From NCBI GenBank assembly GCA_010645155.1, contig CM021315.1, forward strand, positions 6,098,589-6,162,588: 64,000 bases of DNA, given 5' to 3'. The notes under the pieces are model-generated. The model had not been told where the DNA came from and searched no databases. It saw nothing but the letters and a program-made list of their open reading frames with translations. Positions within the stretch are counted from its first letter, which is position 1; each line of letters opens with the position of its first letter. Source of the stretch: Tigriopus japonicus. Lineage: Eukaryota > Arthropoda > Copepoda > Harpacticoida > Harpacticidae. The translations under genes were made by a program, and so were the position numbers. Positions 25,206 through 35,741 of the stretch are shown here, piece by piece.

Positions 25206-25257
25206 GTTAAGTTTACAGTTTCATGGAGCTACTAAAATCCTGTCCAACTGTATATTA
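25206..25257 (+). repeat. 52-bp direct repeat, copy 2
   Basis: Identical to 23356-23407, 1850 bp away. Here the sequence continues without a gap. Confidence 0.9.
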
Positions 25258-26250
25258 TACATGGTGTTTGAAAAGTTTTTAACGGGTTTAACAAAACACA
25301 AGAAAAGCATAGTTTTTTTTTTTACAAGAATAAGCAAAAAGCACCCACTTTTATTATCTGTCCTTTCAATAAAATCAGCCAAGAATTAAAGGTTTTTTGG
25401 ACTATGAATCTAGCCACGAGTATTATGATATGATTTTCAGCATCAATAGATGACTTGCGTGTTTTTGCAAATGAAACTATCCTTGTTTGTTAGGTAGACT
25501 ACCTATTTCATTTATAAAACCCAATTGAACGTCAAAGTCAAAAGTTAGGCTCTTCAAGATAGTGGGCCTCAGAAGCCACTAATAATGATATGAATGTATT
25601 ATGAAACCCTCTTTTATTATGAATATGTTCACTGCTGTTGTCAGGGAAGGTTCGATATTTCTCTCAAACTAAATTTGGATTAGGCTATTTTCTCTTGATG
25701 GCATATACTGAACGTCTGAAATTTTCTTTGATCAAAGATCTGCGGATTGGGTAAATATTTCTAGGTTTCGTGAAATTCAGTTCTTCAACTTCGCCTTAAG
25801 TCTATTAAAAAGCCAATTTAACCTAAAGACGTTGGGTAATGGGTGCATAGAAAAATAGCTTTGACTTGAAAGTGAATTCTTTTGTCTACGTGATTAGTAT
25901 AATTCATTAACACATGTGTCACCTGATAGCGCTATGCAATCAAACGTTTGACGGATAGGAAATAAAAAGTTTCCAATATCACAGCTGATCATGTCAGAGA
26001 TGCCAAATTAGTAAGGATAAGACCAAAATGATATTTTGTGATTTTTTACAATGGGAACTGGTCAGCGTTTGAGTCAAACTTCGGTTTAGGTTAGCTTCTC
26101 AATCAATTTTTGGCGAAAAAGTGTTTTTGGGTTATTTTGTTAAGCCAATAAGATAAAATGAAATAAAAGAGCGCTTGATCTATGAAATGGATTCAGCACA
26201 AAATCAGGCAAATGAGAGGACAAAAAGCCTTAGAGAAATATGGAGCTTGG

Positions 26251-26284
26251 GCTAGAGCACTATTATTTCAAGAGTACGCGCATG
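26251..26284 (+). repeat. Short dispersed repeat, copy 1
   Basis: CTAGAGC, then an AT-rich middle, then AGAGTACGCGCATG. A related copy lies at 48397-48428. Confidence 0.55.
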
Positions 26285-26652
26285 AGATCAGCATGTTTCG
26301 CTAAGGAGCGCGGTCTCCAGAAGGAAAGCCCAAGAAAAAGTGCAATGCTTTGGAGAAATGCCAGGCCCTGCCTTTTTCCAAAATTGCCATGTAATAACTT
26401 TTATAGATAACGAACGGTAAAGAAGCAATATGGCCATTGAAATTTTATATTTGTAAATGAAATCATAATTACTCCCCAACTCTACACGAGCAAGTTACAA
26501 GCAAACTTCGTGATGAACCCCAACATCACCGATACAAAACCTCTGCTTGAGATCTCCTGCCAAGCCAAAAACAACATTGGTTTGAAAAGTTACTCTCATA
26601 ATGGTAAAATAGTGGAGGTATATAAAGGTTGATCCAAGTCAGTGTTTTAAAC

Positions 26653-26861
26653 CAGGGGTGTGCAAACCCTGGCCCGCGAGCTGATTTCGCGTGGCCCATG
26701 AGAGGATCTGTCATTTTCAATAGACTGTGCCCCGCAGCATGATTTTGGCATAGCCCTTGAATTTTATACTAGAAATTATTTGCCGTTTTGGATGGAGTGG
26801 CCCGCGAGCGCCAACGGTCCGGCCAATTTGGCCCACTGCTAAATAAGTTTGCACACCCCTG
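26653..26861. mobile_element. hAT-type MITE (209 bp) upstream of LAMTOR1
   Basis: The left end is CAGGGGTGTGCAAAC and the right end is its reverse complement, GTTTGCACACCCCTG. The flanks are TTTTAAAC (26645-26652) and TTTTAAGC (26862-26869), an 8-bp target duplication with one mismatch. The interior has GGCCCGCGAG motifs on both sides, as in many hAT (Charlie-like) elements. It lies about 380 bp upstream of the LAMTOR1 start codon. Confidence 0.88.
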
Positions 26862-27241
26862 TTTTAAGCCATAACGCTAGAGCCTTTACCCTTTTCGACC
26901 CCCATTGAAAGCGCGTTGAATTCGCGTACTCTAAGAAATATAGTACTCTAGCCTGGGCAATATTTCCACAGAAATAATGGAAAGAACTTTCCGCCCTTTT
27001 GAGCCACGGAAGATTTCTTATGAGATGAATCATAAAATCAGCGAGTTCTGTCCCTTCCAATGTTCCAATGTCGCCTCCCTGATGTCAAAAGACACTCACT
27101 CATTCACACACTCCGCTAAAACCTCTCCAAACAAGAAACTCGGAAACTAGCGGAACAAACAAAAAGGGGAGGAACGGTGTCTTCAACACCTCCCACTCCG
27201 GATTCCGTCAATCTTCCTCCTCGCCATTTCTCCTTCTCATC

Positions 27242-27949
27242 ATGGGTAATGCTCTGACCGCTTGTTTGGGCTATTGTTGCCCCCCTCAAGATTCATCCGA
27301 CGAGTCTGCCAACTATGACGAGACCTCGCCTCTCCTGCGCGGTGAGGCCGGCCACGCCCCCTTGCCCGCCCACATGAACGGTGGCACGCCCGGTGGACGC
27401 ATCGGCGACGAGCCCGCGCCGCCTCCCGGCGGTTCCTACCATAATAACGGCGCCGGATCCAGCCACGCCTTTGGCAGTCAGGCGGGCGAAGGACACGCCC
27501 ATGCCGTGGCCCCGCCTCTCTCGGCCGAACAAGCCCGATTAGCCGAGATTTTCAGTCAGACCGCCCATCAGATCATGGATTGCACCGAAGCCGCCCACGT
27601 TTCGCGCAAGGAGGTCAAAATGGGCGGAGGCCGGGGCGTGGCCTCCAATGAGGAAGGTCAACGGGAATTGGCGGCTCGAGCCGTGGAATACGGTCAAAGG
27701 CTGTCGACCGTGGCCTCGAATCTAGCTCGCAAACACTTGTCCGTGCCGCCCACGGAATTGGCCTTGGCTGAAAGCGGCGAATCGGCCTTAGGGGAATCGC
27801 CCGAGGCCATTTTGACCGATGCGGATCAGGTGCTGATGAATGAGGTGGCCTCCAGGGCCCAAGAAAGCCTGCACGAGTTGAAGGTGCCCGGGACGAGTGC
27901 GGTGGTGGTGGCCTTTGGCGGAAAACGCGACCAAACGGCCTTGGCTTGA
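27242..27949 (+). CDS. Lamtor1: Ragulator complex protein LAMTOR1 (p18)
   Basis: LAMTOR1 anchors the Ragulator complex to late endosomes and lysosomes, where it recruits Rag GTPases and mTORC1. This 235-residue single-exon protein starts MGNALTACLGYCC. Gly2 is a myristoylation site and Cys9, Cys14 and Cys15 are likely palmitoylation sites. An acidic dileucine-type motif (TSPLL) follows near residue 30, as expected for lysosomal targeting. The conserved helical region begins around residue 96 (LSAEQARLAEIFSQTAHQIMD) and continues through EYGQRLSTVASNLA to the C-terminal segment ending VVVAFGGK. The human protein is about 161 residues; the extra length is a Gly/Pro/Ala/His-rich linker at about 35-95. 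Codon use is GC-rich, like the next gene. The stop at 27947-27949 lies 136 bp before the next start codon, and there is no AATAAA between them, only a weak AATATA at 28006. Confidence 0.88.
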   Translation: MGNALTACLGYCCPPQDSSDESANYDETSPLLRGEAGHAPLPAHMNGGTPGGRIGDEPAPPPGGSYHNNGAGSSHAFGSQAGEGHAHAVAPPLSAEQARLAEIFSQTAHQIMDCTEAAHVSRKEVKMGGGRGVASNEEGQRELAARAVEYGQRLSTVASNLARKHLSVPPTELALAESGESALGESPEAILTDADQVLMNEVASRAQESLHELKVPGTSAVVVAFGGKRDQTALA

Positions 27950-28037
27950 TGGGTATTGAGGTCGAAGGACGCCCATTTCATTCATACGAACGACATCAAA
28001 CGACAAATATAATGATATAAAGATATCTCTTCTCCCT

Positions 28038-28085
28038 TCACCTTGTCAGAACCGCCGTGTGACAACCGTTGACTTATTTTTGCAG
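28038..28085 (+). promoter_or_regulatory. 3' splice sites immediately upstream of the leucine-rich gene (cis or trans acceptor)
   Basis: Two acceptor-like tracts occur in the 136-bp gap: TTCACCTTGTCAG ending at 28049 and TTATTTTTGCAG ending at 28085. The second abuts the ATG at 28086. There is no in-frame coding exon between these sites and the LAMTOR1 stop, so they serve either a 5' UTR intron or spliced-leader trans-splicing. Confidence 0.6.
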
Positions 28086-30926
28086 ATGGAATCGGAGGTG
28101 GAGATCCCGATGTTGGATCCGTACCTTCATCCGCGATGCGTGCCCACTTTGCACGCTCTGGCCATGCGGGTTTACCTTCGATTCTTGGAGGATGAAGTGG
28201 CCTCGTTCATCGCTTTGGTCCATTTGGACTCACCCATTTGGAACCCGATCAAAGACCGCATTTTAGCCGCCTTAAAGGCCCATATTGACCGACACGTGTT
28301 CGGATATCGAAGCTCCCAGATTCGGCGAGACCTTTTGGCCGAGATCTTGAGCGGGCGTAGTATCCCCAATGCGCATAATAGAAACGCCCATTTGTGTGTG
28401 GATACCTTACGTACCCATTCGCCCTTGGATGACGACGATGAGACCACCCAAGGGATCGAGAAAATCAAACAGTATGGCCGTGAGTGCTCGAGTCCGTGTT
28501 GTACGGGTGCGTTTATTATCGAAGTGATGATGGCTGTGATTCTGAATGAAGATGTGGAGAGCATCGTGTTCCCCGAAAACCTCAAGGCGACCATCTACAA
28601 GAAGAAACCCATTCGGAGCTTCCTGTTCTTTGATATGCCTTCGGTAATGGTCCATTACATTCAGCGGCTGGACCAAGCCCGAAAACCACCCGCCTTACGC
28701 CGTTTGGCCTTCTTTGACTTCAACTTGGGCACCATTGATGGCCAATTGGTTCACGAACGCATCCTGAAAGCCTTCAGTGAGACCAAGTTGTACTACAATT
28801 TCCCGTGGAAATTCTCCGGGAAACTGTCTCGAGCCAGTACGGACTTCATGATGCTCACCTTGAGCAAGTTGTTCAGTCGTCCCAAGAACTACTTTCGTCA
28901 TCTCACTTCGATTCGATTGTCCTCGGAGTGTATCAATGTCAGATTAAACATGTACGGAGATCGAGGTGGACCCGCTGCCATTCAGCTTATGGCGGGGATC
29001 GCCTATTCTTGCCCCGTTCTCGAGACTCTCGACTTGTCCTCGGTGGCCTCATTGAGTCCCGAGTGCCTGGTGTATTTGTTCTTCCAAGACACTTTCTCGA
29101 CCCTTCACAAGTACATGTACTTGCCTTCTTTTTTGGTCTCCAAATCCGGATCCGTGTATCATGACCCTGAATGGGGTCGAGAAAGTATGCGGAAACACGA
29201 TGGAGTCCGATATTGTCCCTGGTGTGATGATCCAGCCACGAAAAATATGGTCCGGAAAGGGTGTGAGTTTGACGTGAGCGAGTCCTTGTTTGTGATTGAC
29301 GATCGATTGTACAACTACATCGAGTATGTCCGTGGAGACGAAACCATGGACGCCAATTCGTCCCTTTTGAGAGCTAGTCATTTCCTTTTGTATTGTGTCA
29401 AGGCTTCCGAACTCGTCCGAGGTTTGACCGACGATGCCTTTCAACTGACTCGACCAGTTGAAGAAATTCCCGTTCGAGCAAATTCTCCCAAGAATCCTGA
29501 GAGCACTCCAAGTGTAGATTCATCCGAAGACGATTCTTCCGAAGATGAAGCTGTGACCTTTCCCGAAGTGGGAGCCAAATGTGAATATCAGAGGAAATCT
29601 CATGGTGAAAATGGGACCAAATCTGCTTTGTGTTCCACGTTGAAAGCCTTGACCTTGCCTATGGATATCGTGGATTCCAAGAAGTGGGTCATTCCGCTCA
29701 TTTTGAGAGCGGTTCCCCAACTCAAATCCTTGGGAGATTGCTCGGTGTATGATGGACTTCGAGTGGCTCAGAGCCTTGGTATTTCCATCACGGAGGAAGA
29801 TTCCCAGCAATTGAACCTGGAAGAGATTAGTTTAAGCTTTGAAGACGCCACCTTGTATCGAGTCAGGGAGAGTATGGTCCGATGTGTCAAGAGCCTGATT
29901 TCCAAGCATCCACATTGGTCCAATTTTGTGTCGGTGAGCAATAATCCATTCTCCATGACCAACTGGATCGAGAATGATACCGACGAAGTTTTGGGCTTCC
30001 AAGAGTTCTTGGAGATCAAACAACGTTGGTGGGAACAAGTCAAAACCGTCGTGGCCACGGCACCCAAGTTAAGAAAGATCAAGCTCTCCGTTCAAAGCGC
30101 CATCTTGCTCAACCAAGATCGATATATCTGGGAAGATCTGCTCCATCTGGATCATTTGAGAGAACTTCACATCTATTCATCTTCTTGGACCGACACCCTT
30201 GGGATCTTGGAGCTTCTAGGCCATAAAATTGAAATCCTCAACCTTATGCTCAACACTCCCACCTCGCTGATTGACGAATCCATCTCCAGTATGGAATACA
30301 TCAACACCGTCCCCTATTTGTGTCCCAACCTTCAAGAGGTCCATCTCGGCCATATCCCGGGGGATTATCCCCACTCTTTGTGTTCCAGTCCCTTGTATGA
30401 TTCCGAGGCCAGTTATCAGTTCCTATCCGTGTTCGAAGCCTCCGGAAACATGACTTTGGACGCGTTCCAGTTTCTGTGGACCCGAGCCAAACTCATTCAG
30501 AGTGTCAAAATCGCTGGAAAGATTGTCGTGTCGACTGCAACCTCTGGGAGGTCCTATGAAGCCGTCACCTTCACCAAAGATCGGATTGAGCACTTGTTCA
30601 ACCTGAACCCGATGTTCGGTCTCCAGGTTCTGGACGTTCCCATGGTGTTCTCATCGATAGATTCGGCTCAACTCTTTTTGGACAATCTTCCCATGGACAT
30701 GAATCTGATCTCGAACCTAACTGTGAAGGTCAACATTCCTGAGAGCTTGGAAGGCGAAACTTTGGGCGAAGTTGTGTCGACCGTTTTGGGTCGAATGGCT
30801 GCATTTAAGCGGGATTGTGGGCTTCGACGTGGAGAAGTGGTTTGGAATTGGAAACGAGAAGGCATCTTGACCATTTTGCTCCAGCAGCAAATGATGCTGC
30901 CCGTGTCTGAACTCGTCGACCCTTGA
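28086..30926 (+). CDS. Uncharacterised intronless leucine-rich protein (946 aa)
   Basis: I do not recognise a named family. The frame is open for 946 codons from the ATG at 28086, chosen because it is the first ATG after the TTTTTGCAG acceptor. Leucine-rich, repeat-like segments recur (LRRLAFFDFNLGTI, HLTSIRLSSE, VLETLDLSSVASLSPE, LKALTLPMDI, LRELHIYSSSW, NLQEVHLGHI), which resembles irregular LRRs of F-box/LRR proteins. No clear F-box or BTB domain is visible at the N-terminus, which is helical (residues 1-90). A CPWC motif with nearby Cys/His lies near residue 377, and an acidic Ser-rich linker lies near 474-493. There is no signal peptide or membrane segment, so it is probably cytosolic. 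It is intronless although most neighbours have introns. The next gene is convergent. Confidence 0.85.
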   Translation: MESEVEIPMLDPYLHPRCVPTLHALAMRVYLRFLEDEVASFIALVHLDSPIWNPIKDRILAALKAHIDRHVFGYRSSQIRRDLLAEILSGRSIPNAHNRNAHLCVDTLRTHSPLDDDDETTQGIEKIKQYGRECSSPCCTGAFIIEVMMAVILNEDVESIVFPENLKATIYKKKPIRSFLFFDMPSVMVHYIQRLDQARKPPALRRLAFFDFNLGTIDGQLVHERILKAFSETKLYYNFPWKFSGKLSRASTDFMMLTLSKLFSRPKNYFRHLTSIRLSSECINVRLNMYGDRGGPAAIQLMAGIAYSCPVLETLDLSSVASLSPECLVYLFFQDTFSTLHKYMYLPSFLVSKSGSVYHDPEWGRESMRKHDGVRYCPWCDDPATKNMVRKGCEFDVSESLFVIDDRLYNYIEYVRGDETMDANSSLLRASHFLLYCVKASELVRGLTDDAFQLTRPVEEIPVRANSPKNPESTPSVDSSEDDSSEDEAVTFPEVGAKCEYQRKSHGENGTKSALCSTLKALTLPMDIVDSKKWVIPLILRAVPQLKSLGDCSVYDGLRVAQSLGISITEEDSQQLNLEEISLSFEDATLYRVRESMVRCVKSLISKHPHWSNFVSVSNNPFSMTNWIENDTDEVLGFQEFLEIKQRWWEQVKTVVATAPKLRKIKLSVQSAILLNQDRYIWEDLLHLDHLRELHIYSSSWTDTLGILELLGHKIEILNLMLNTPTSLIDESISSMEYINTVPYLCPNLQEVHLGHIPGDYPHSLCSSPLYDSEASYQFLSVFEASGNMTLDAFQFLWTRAKLIQSVKIAGKIVVSTATSGRSYEAVTFTKDRIEHLFNLNPMFGLQVLDVPMVFSSIDSAQLFLDNLPMDMNLISNLTVKVNIPESLEGETLGEVVSTVLGRMAAFKRDCGLRRGEVVWNWKREGILTILLQQQMMLPVSELVDP

Positions 30927-31573
30927 GAGGGCAAATTAAAGTAGCATCACATGAATAAATATATACAAGAATAACGTGTTTGAAGAATATATTTTGACCA
31001 TATGTTGGCCATAACTGGGGAAGCTGTCTGATAGGAAGATATGTTGGATATACATACACTTATTAAATGCGACCCGAGCTTTCGAAAGGGTCGTTAGAAT
31101 CAATTTTTTTTCTGGTCTTGTACTGAAATAACACTGAGGTGTCTTCGAATCCAAGGATTTAGCAAACCAAAGTGCTGCTACTTACTTTTTACTGAAAGCC
31201 CAATTGAACAGACAGGAAAAAGGGCCTATAATAAAATTGATAAATTTCTGGATCGCCTTAGTGCTAGTTAGCGATAAAAGTAACCAATTTTGATTTTACA
31301 TGAATAATATAACAAACTTCGACCCAAAAGAAAAGGAACATTCCGTGGGCCTTTGTGAATGAAATACATCTCATTTGCCAAAAATGTTAACTAAATCCTC
31401 AGGTTCGAGAACAAACTTGATTAGGTAAGTACACTTCAACAATTAATTGGTACGAACTGAAACGTGATTGGGACTCTTGCGTACATACAAATTACCAATC
31501 CAATATTGTTTCAAACACGACCGTACGTGCGTGGGTGTGCATGAATATGAGTGACGTTATAAGTTTTTCATCA
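30927..31573. other. Convergent 3' flanks of the leucine-rich gene and TMEM165
   Basis: AT-rich spacer holding both 3' UTRs. A poly(A) signal for the plus-strand gene lies at 30954. Nothing else was recognised. Confidence 0.6.
30954..30959 (+). terminator. Poly(A) signal AATAAA of the leucine-rich gene
   Basis: AATAAA 28 bp after the TGA stop. This is the first canonical signal after LAMTOR1, so a shared LAMTOR1-LRR transcript could end here. Confidence 0.6.
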
Positions 31574-33386
31574 TCAGAAGTCGATCTTGATCATTTCCTC
31601 CTCTTCGGGATCGAAAAACAAGGATGCGATGGCAAATCCCAAGAACACCAGAGCTCCAATGAAAGTGACTACCCGTACACTGATCTTCTTGGCGATCAAA
31701 GCGCCCGCAATCACGGCCAAACCCGTGCAGAGGGTGTGTCCGAGCACACCTCCCAGACACACCCCTGAGACATCATTGATGCTGGCCAGCACGATCGTAG
31801 CCAATTGAGATCGATCGCCCCATTCCGCCAAAAAAGTCATGGTGAAACAGTTGACGAACAATTTGAAGATCTTGTAGCATTTCTTTCCGAACAAGCCCTT
31901 CTCCTGAATTTGAACCCGTTTCTTGGGCTTCGAAGGACGATCGTTGGGGGTTGTTGAACCTTCATTCTCATCATTTGACCCAGCATCAGATCGAACTTGT
32001 TGGAGCTCTTGACCTTCGGGATCATCTGGATCATCCGCTTCGGGATTTTGGTCTCGGGTTCCTCGACTTGAATTACTGGCGATGGATCCTCGTCGGGCTA
32101 ATTCTTCTTCGACTTCATGTTGAAGCTCTTGGGCTTCATCCGGTTTCATGGTCCAAGCTTCGTAAAGCATTTTGAGACCGAAAAGGAACATGATAACTGT
32201 GCAGGTATAGTAGGTGTATTTCCTAGAACCAAATCATCACGATGATTACATTAACATCCTGCCTGATAATTTAAAGAGAAAAAAGTGATGGACCAAAAAA
32301 CCCTTGAATAAAAAGATGTGCAATGAAGACTTTTCTTTGAAATTCGTTATGTGACACAAGGAAGTAGATCATGATTTCTTTCAAAAATATTTGTTTGACA
32401 TAATAAATCCGATGCATTTTGCCTCATTTCAGTTTGTCTACTTTCGCTTTTAGTTATTCTTTTATGCAGAAATTTATTCTTGCTTGGCTTGATTAAACGA
32501 TTTATACCGTGATATTAACGTCATTCAAGTGCATGACAAAGCCAAACTCGAAGTAATTGGCATTCTCACCTGGGAATAAAAGAAGTGACAACCCATCCCA
32601 AAACGGCCGAGAGCACCGTCATCAAAGCCAAGGCCGAAATGGCCCCCAAGAACACGATCAATTTGTTGGAGGTCATGGCCATGATGGCCGCGATGAAGAA
32701 GGTCTTGTCACCAATTTCGGACACCAAAATGACCGATAGAGATTCCACGAAACCGTGGAGGAAGCCATGATGCCTCGTCACATTGGCGGGCATGGAACCA
32801 TTCACGTAATCCGAAGCATTAAAATACACCAAACTGGTATTGGAAAACGAATCCTGGAGCTCATAGTCTTCCAAGAGCTCATCTTCAGGAGGCTCTTGAT
32901 CGAAGCCAAGATCTCCCACAGCAGATTGATGCTGAAATGGAATGTGTTTTAGGTGCAATTCTCGTTCAAAAAGCAAAGCAAAGATTTGCTCAGGCTTAAA
33001 AGACTACTAATCCAGCTTCCAACATTCATTGAAATTCTGGCATATATTGCCCAGGAAGTGCAGAGCACGCGAAAAAATGTCAAATGTGTTGTCCTCTTCC
33101 TGTCCCATAAATCTAAGACATTAAGATCTAGATTCAACAAGTACTAGAAGTTTCATGATTTATATGCATTAAAACGGCACTCATTCTTTGCTTCAAATCT
33201 AAAAGAAAAAGGAGTCTTCTTTGCTTTACTTTTACGCCAGAATTTCACCTAATAGTACGAATCCCAATGATCAAGATCAAAACTTACCTCAAGATCACGA
33301 ACAGTTCGTAGAGCATGGACATGTTGTCCACATGTTCCACTAATAACCACCCAACAGATCCCAACCATCAACACGAGCTTCGCCAT
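31574..33386 (-). CDS. Tmem165: TMEM165/GDT1-family divalent cation transporter (3 exons)
   Basis: TMEM165 (UPF0016/GDT1) proteins exchange Ca2+/Mn2+ for H+ in Golgi and lysosomal membranes and support glycosylation. The exons are 33386-33288, 32931-32570 and 32222-31574. The junctions are in phase (0, 2), giving 369 residues. Residues 1-20 are a signal peptide (MAKLVLMVGICWVVISG), followed by an acidic luminal stretch with several N-glycosylation sequons (NTS, NAS, NGS, NVT). The two hallmark motifs are EIGDKT at 105-110 and EWGDRS at 287-292, one in each half of the pseudo-symmetric fold. PRKYTYYTCTV at the exon 2-3 junction matches the family. The loop between the halves (about 180-275) is long, charged and Gln/Asp/Glu-rich. 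An alternative in-frame ATG at 33440 would add 18 residues before the signal peptide; I prefer 33386. Donors are GTAAGT and GTGAGA; acceptors are CCATTTCAG and GGTTCTAG. Confidence 0.92.
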
Positions 33387-35741
33387 GGCCGTTGATCTTG
33401 TGTTGACTCTGCTCCAGGATCTAGTTGGTGACTGATTCAAGTGCTTCTTGTACGATGATCAGAGCACCTCTAGCCAGCACTCAAACCGACGACTTCAAGG
33501 AGATTGAGAGAGAGAGGAAACACGAAGAGGAGGAGGCAAATGAGGCAAGAAATTCGCCTTGAGCTCTATGAACTCGTCTCAAGCTGCGAAGTCGGCCATG
33601 GCGTTTCGTTTCCGCTCTGCCAAATTCACTAAAGAAGTGGTTGTTAGTTGTCTCTATTACGTAAGATTTGAATACGATAGGTCAAGATATACTGATCCTA
33701 AGTCAATATTGATGTCAGATAGTTCTTTTTTTTCAAGCGCGTTCCAGACAAAGAATAGAACACGTGGTTGTGTTGATCACGATTTTCACACGACGAACAT
33801 ACAAATTTCACTCACCTCAGAGTATGTTTTTTAAGGATGAGGGATTGTTCAAGATGGTTGAAAACTGAGCTCCCAAAAGAGCAGAGCTCAGCTGAATGAA
33901 GACGAGGAACTACCTCCTTATTCAGCTTTCGGTCCTCAGACCTATCACAAGTTTCGGAGAGAAAGCTTTCTCTTTGAACTCGCATCCTCCACTTCCATTT
34001 TTGTTACAAGAAGAGAAAGGGAAAGAGCGGCATTCATTCTAAGACCATAGTATTGATATAATAATGGCAACCTTCGTCCCAGTTTGACCTTGAAGCTATG
34101 TGGGATGGGAGAACCTTGGGATATCATGGAAAATGGACCTTCGAAAAGGTTAGAATGACGGCAAGTATCGAAAACAATCACGCAACCTTTGGTTAGTGGA
34201 CAGGATATATTTGAATATTTTAGCAAAACGATGATTATGTTTGTTGTAGAGTATAATATAGGCTTTACACTTAGGCATATGGTTTTGTTAGTGGTCCAAC
34301 AAAGGGTCAATAGAAATGATAATGGGTGGTAGTTATCGTAATAGTAGCAATAAAATCATATATCATGTGTTAGAATCGATTCCACTTTGATGATGGATGA
34401 GAGTGGTGGTGGTTGTGTTTGTACATAAAAACAAAAAAACAAACCATGTCGGTTTAGCGGTAGTGGTAATTTGTGGAGAAGCTGAATGAATATTGTTGGT
34501 GGAATCCCTCAGAAGAGTAGACTTGTTGGTACTTCTGGGACCAAGAGCCATCCAAGCGTTTGAGATCACTTGGAAGAAGATCACTCTAAAACGAGGACAG
34601 ACGTCGGCGATGCTTGCGATTTCGGCCTCGTCGTCGACGATGGTAGGCCTTCACCGAAGGCAAATATCGTCCTAATGCGAAAAAAATATCGTTATCAGTA
34701 AGGCCCGGTATAATTGGTAATTTTATCCGTGTGTACCAATTAATCCCATTTGTTTTTGGTAAGTTTGATGCAATGGGTCGGTTTTTGGAGACACACTTGA
34801 CACCTAACTGTTGACATTCATTATTTCGCTCAAATTCGTCAGAAATATTTTTTTCTTGCCTTAATAAACAGGAAAAACATTTAATTTTATCTCTAAACAG
34901 CCAAAATATCTTTTTAAAAATTAGTCATGCTTTATGAATTGTTAAAATGAAAAAAATAATTTTAATAAATATTTCTTATCTTAAAACATAGTATCGGGAC
35001 CCAGTTGTAATATGTTGAGGAGAACTAATAAAGCAGGTTATAAATTTCCTAAAAGATATGAATGCATTCTTTGGGGCTTAAACCTTTTCTTTTCAAGCCG
35101 TGATCAAATTTTAGTCTCAAATTTGAATTTTTAATAGCATTCTCGAATTCGTTTTTAAGGCAATCATTAGTTGATTTATGCATTGGGGCATTTAAAAACA
35201 CAACAAGAAGTATATATTTCACACTTTGTAGAGAGTCTAATTTTTATGCATTGCGTTATGTTGCAAATTCACAAGCGAAAATGGGTAATTTTTTGGGGGG
35301 GTTGATTTACGTACTACGAAGAAATCTGAGATATGAGACAGATTAGGTGGATTTCTCCACTATGCAAAATATATTTTGGCGAGTCTCTAATTGATCATTC
35401 CAAAGCATTATGCTTGGTTAATTTTTAGTGTTATTTGATATTTGCTTAACACGTCTGATTCCTACCAAACTTCACATGACTGAACTCTAAATTGGAGAAT
35501 TGTTCATCTCACCTCCAATTGTGCTCCAACATCAAATGTAAGCATTATTTCTACATCTCATGGAAATGAGCCTAGTTTACAATGACAATTAAAACGCCTT
35601 TATCCAGACATATCAATTATTAACGTCTACTTTTTACATAAGTCTTTATAAAAAATAAGTCCTAAAAAAATATCGCAAACTATTCAAGTTGTTATTTAGT
35701 GGTCAAACCCACATTTTACTGTTCTAATCTTTACGAACTAG
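33387..35741. other. Intergenic: 5' flank of TMEM165 and 3' flank of Sulf
   Basis: 33387-33560 is pyrimidine-rich in the minus sense and probably 5' UTR or promoter of TMEM165. The rest is increasingly AT-rich (34680-35700) and shows no convincing exon, repeat or RNA gene. Confidence 0.5.

Larger units (their letters stand above)
22534..27241. other. Intergenic region between the PAN-domain gene and LAMTOR1
   Basis: Contains an N gap (23408-23557), a 52-bp direct repeat touching the gap, a 78-bp inverted duplication with a shared reading frame (23698-24088), a hAT-type MITE (26653-26861) and a TATATAAAG sequence at about 26619 on the plus strand. A possible isolated terminal exon at 24637-24821 is discussed under findings. 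No complete gene was recognised. Confidence 0.5.

Noticed and set aside
28059..28085. Upstream GTG extension of the leucine-rich protein
   Set aside because: It would use a non-ATG start and translate across the TTTTTGCAG acceptor; the ATG at 28086 is better.
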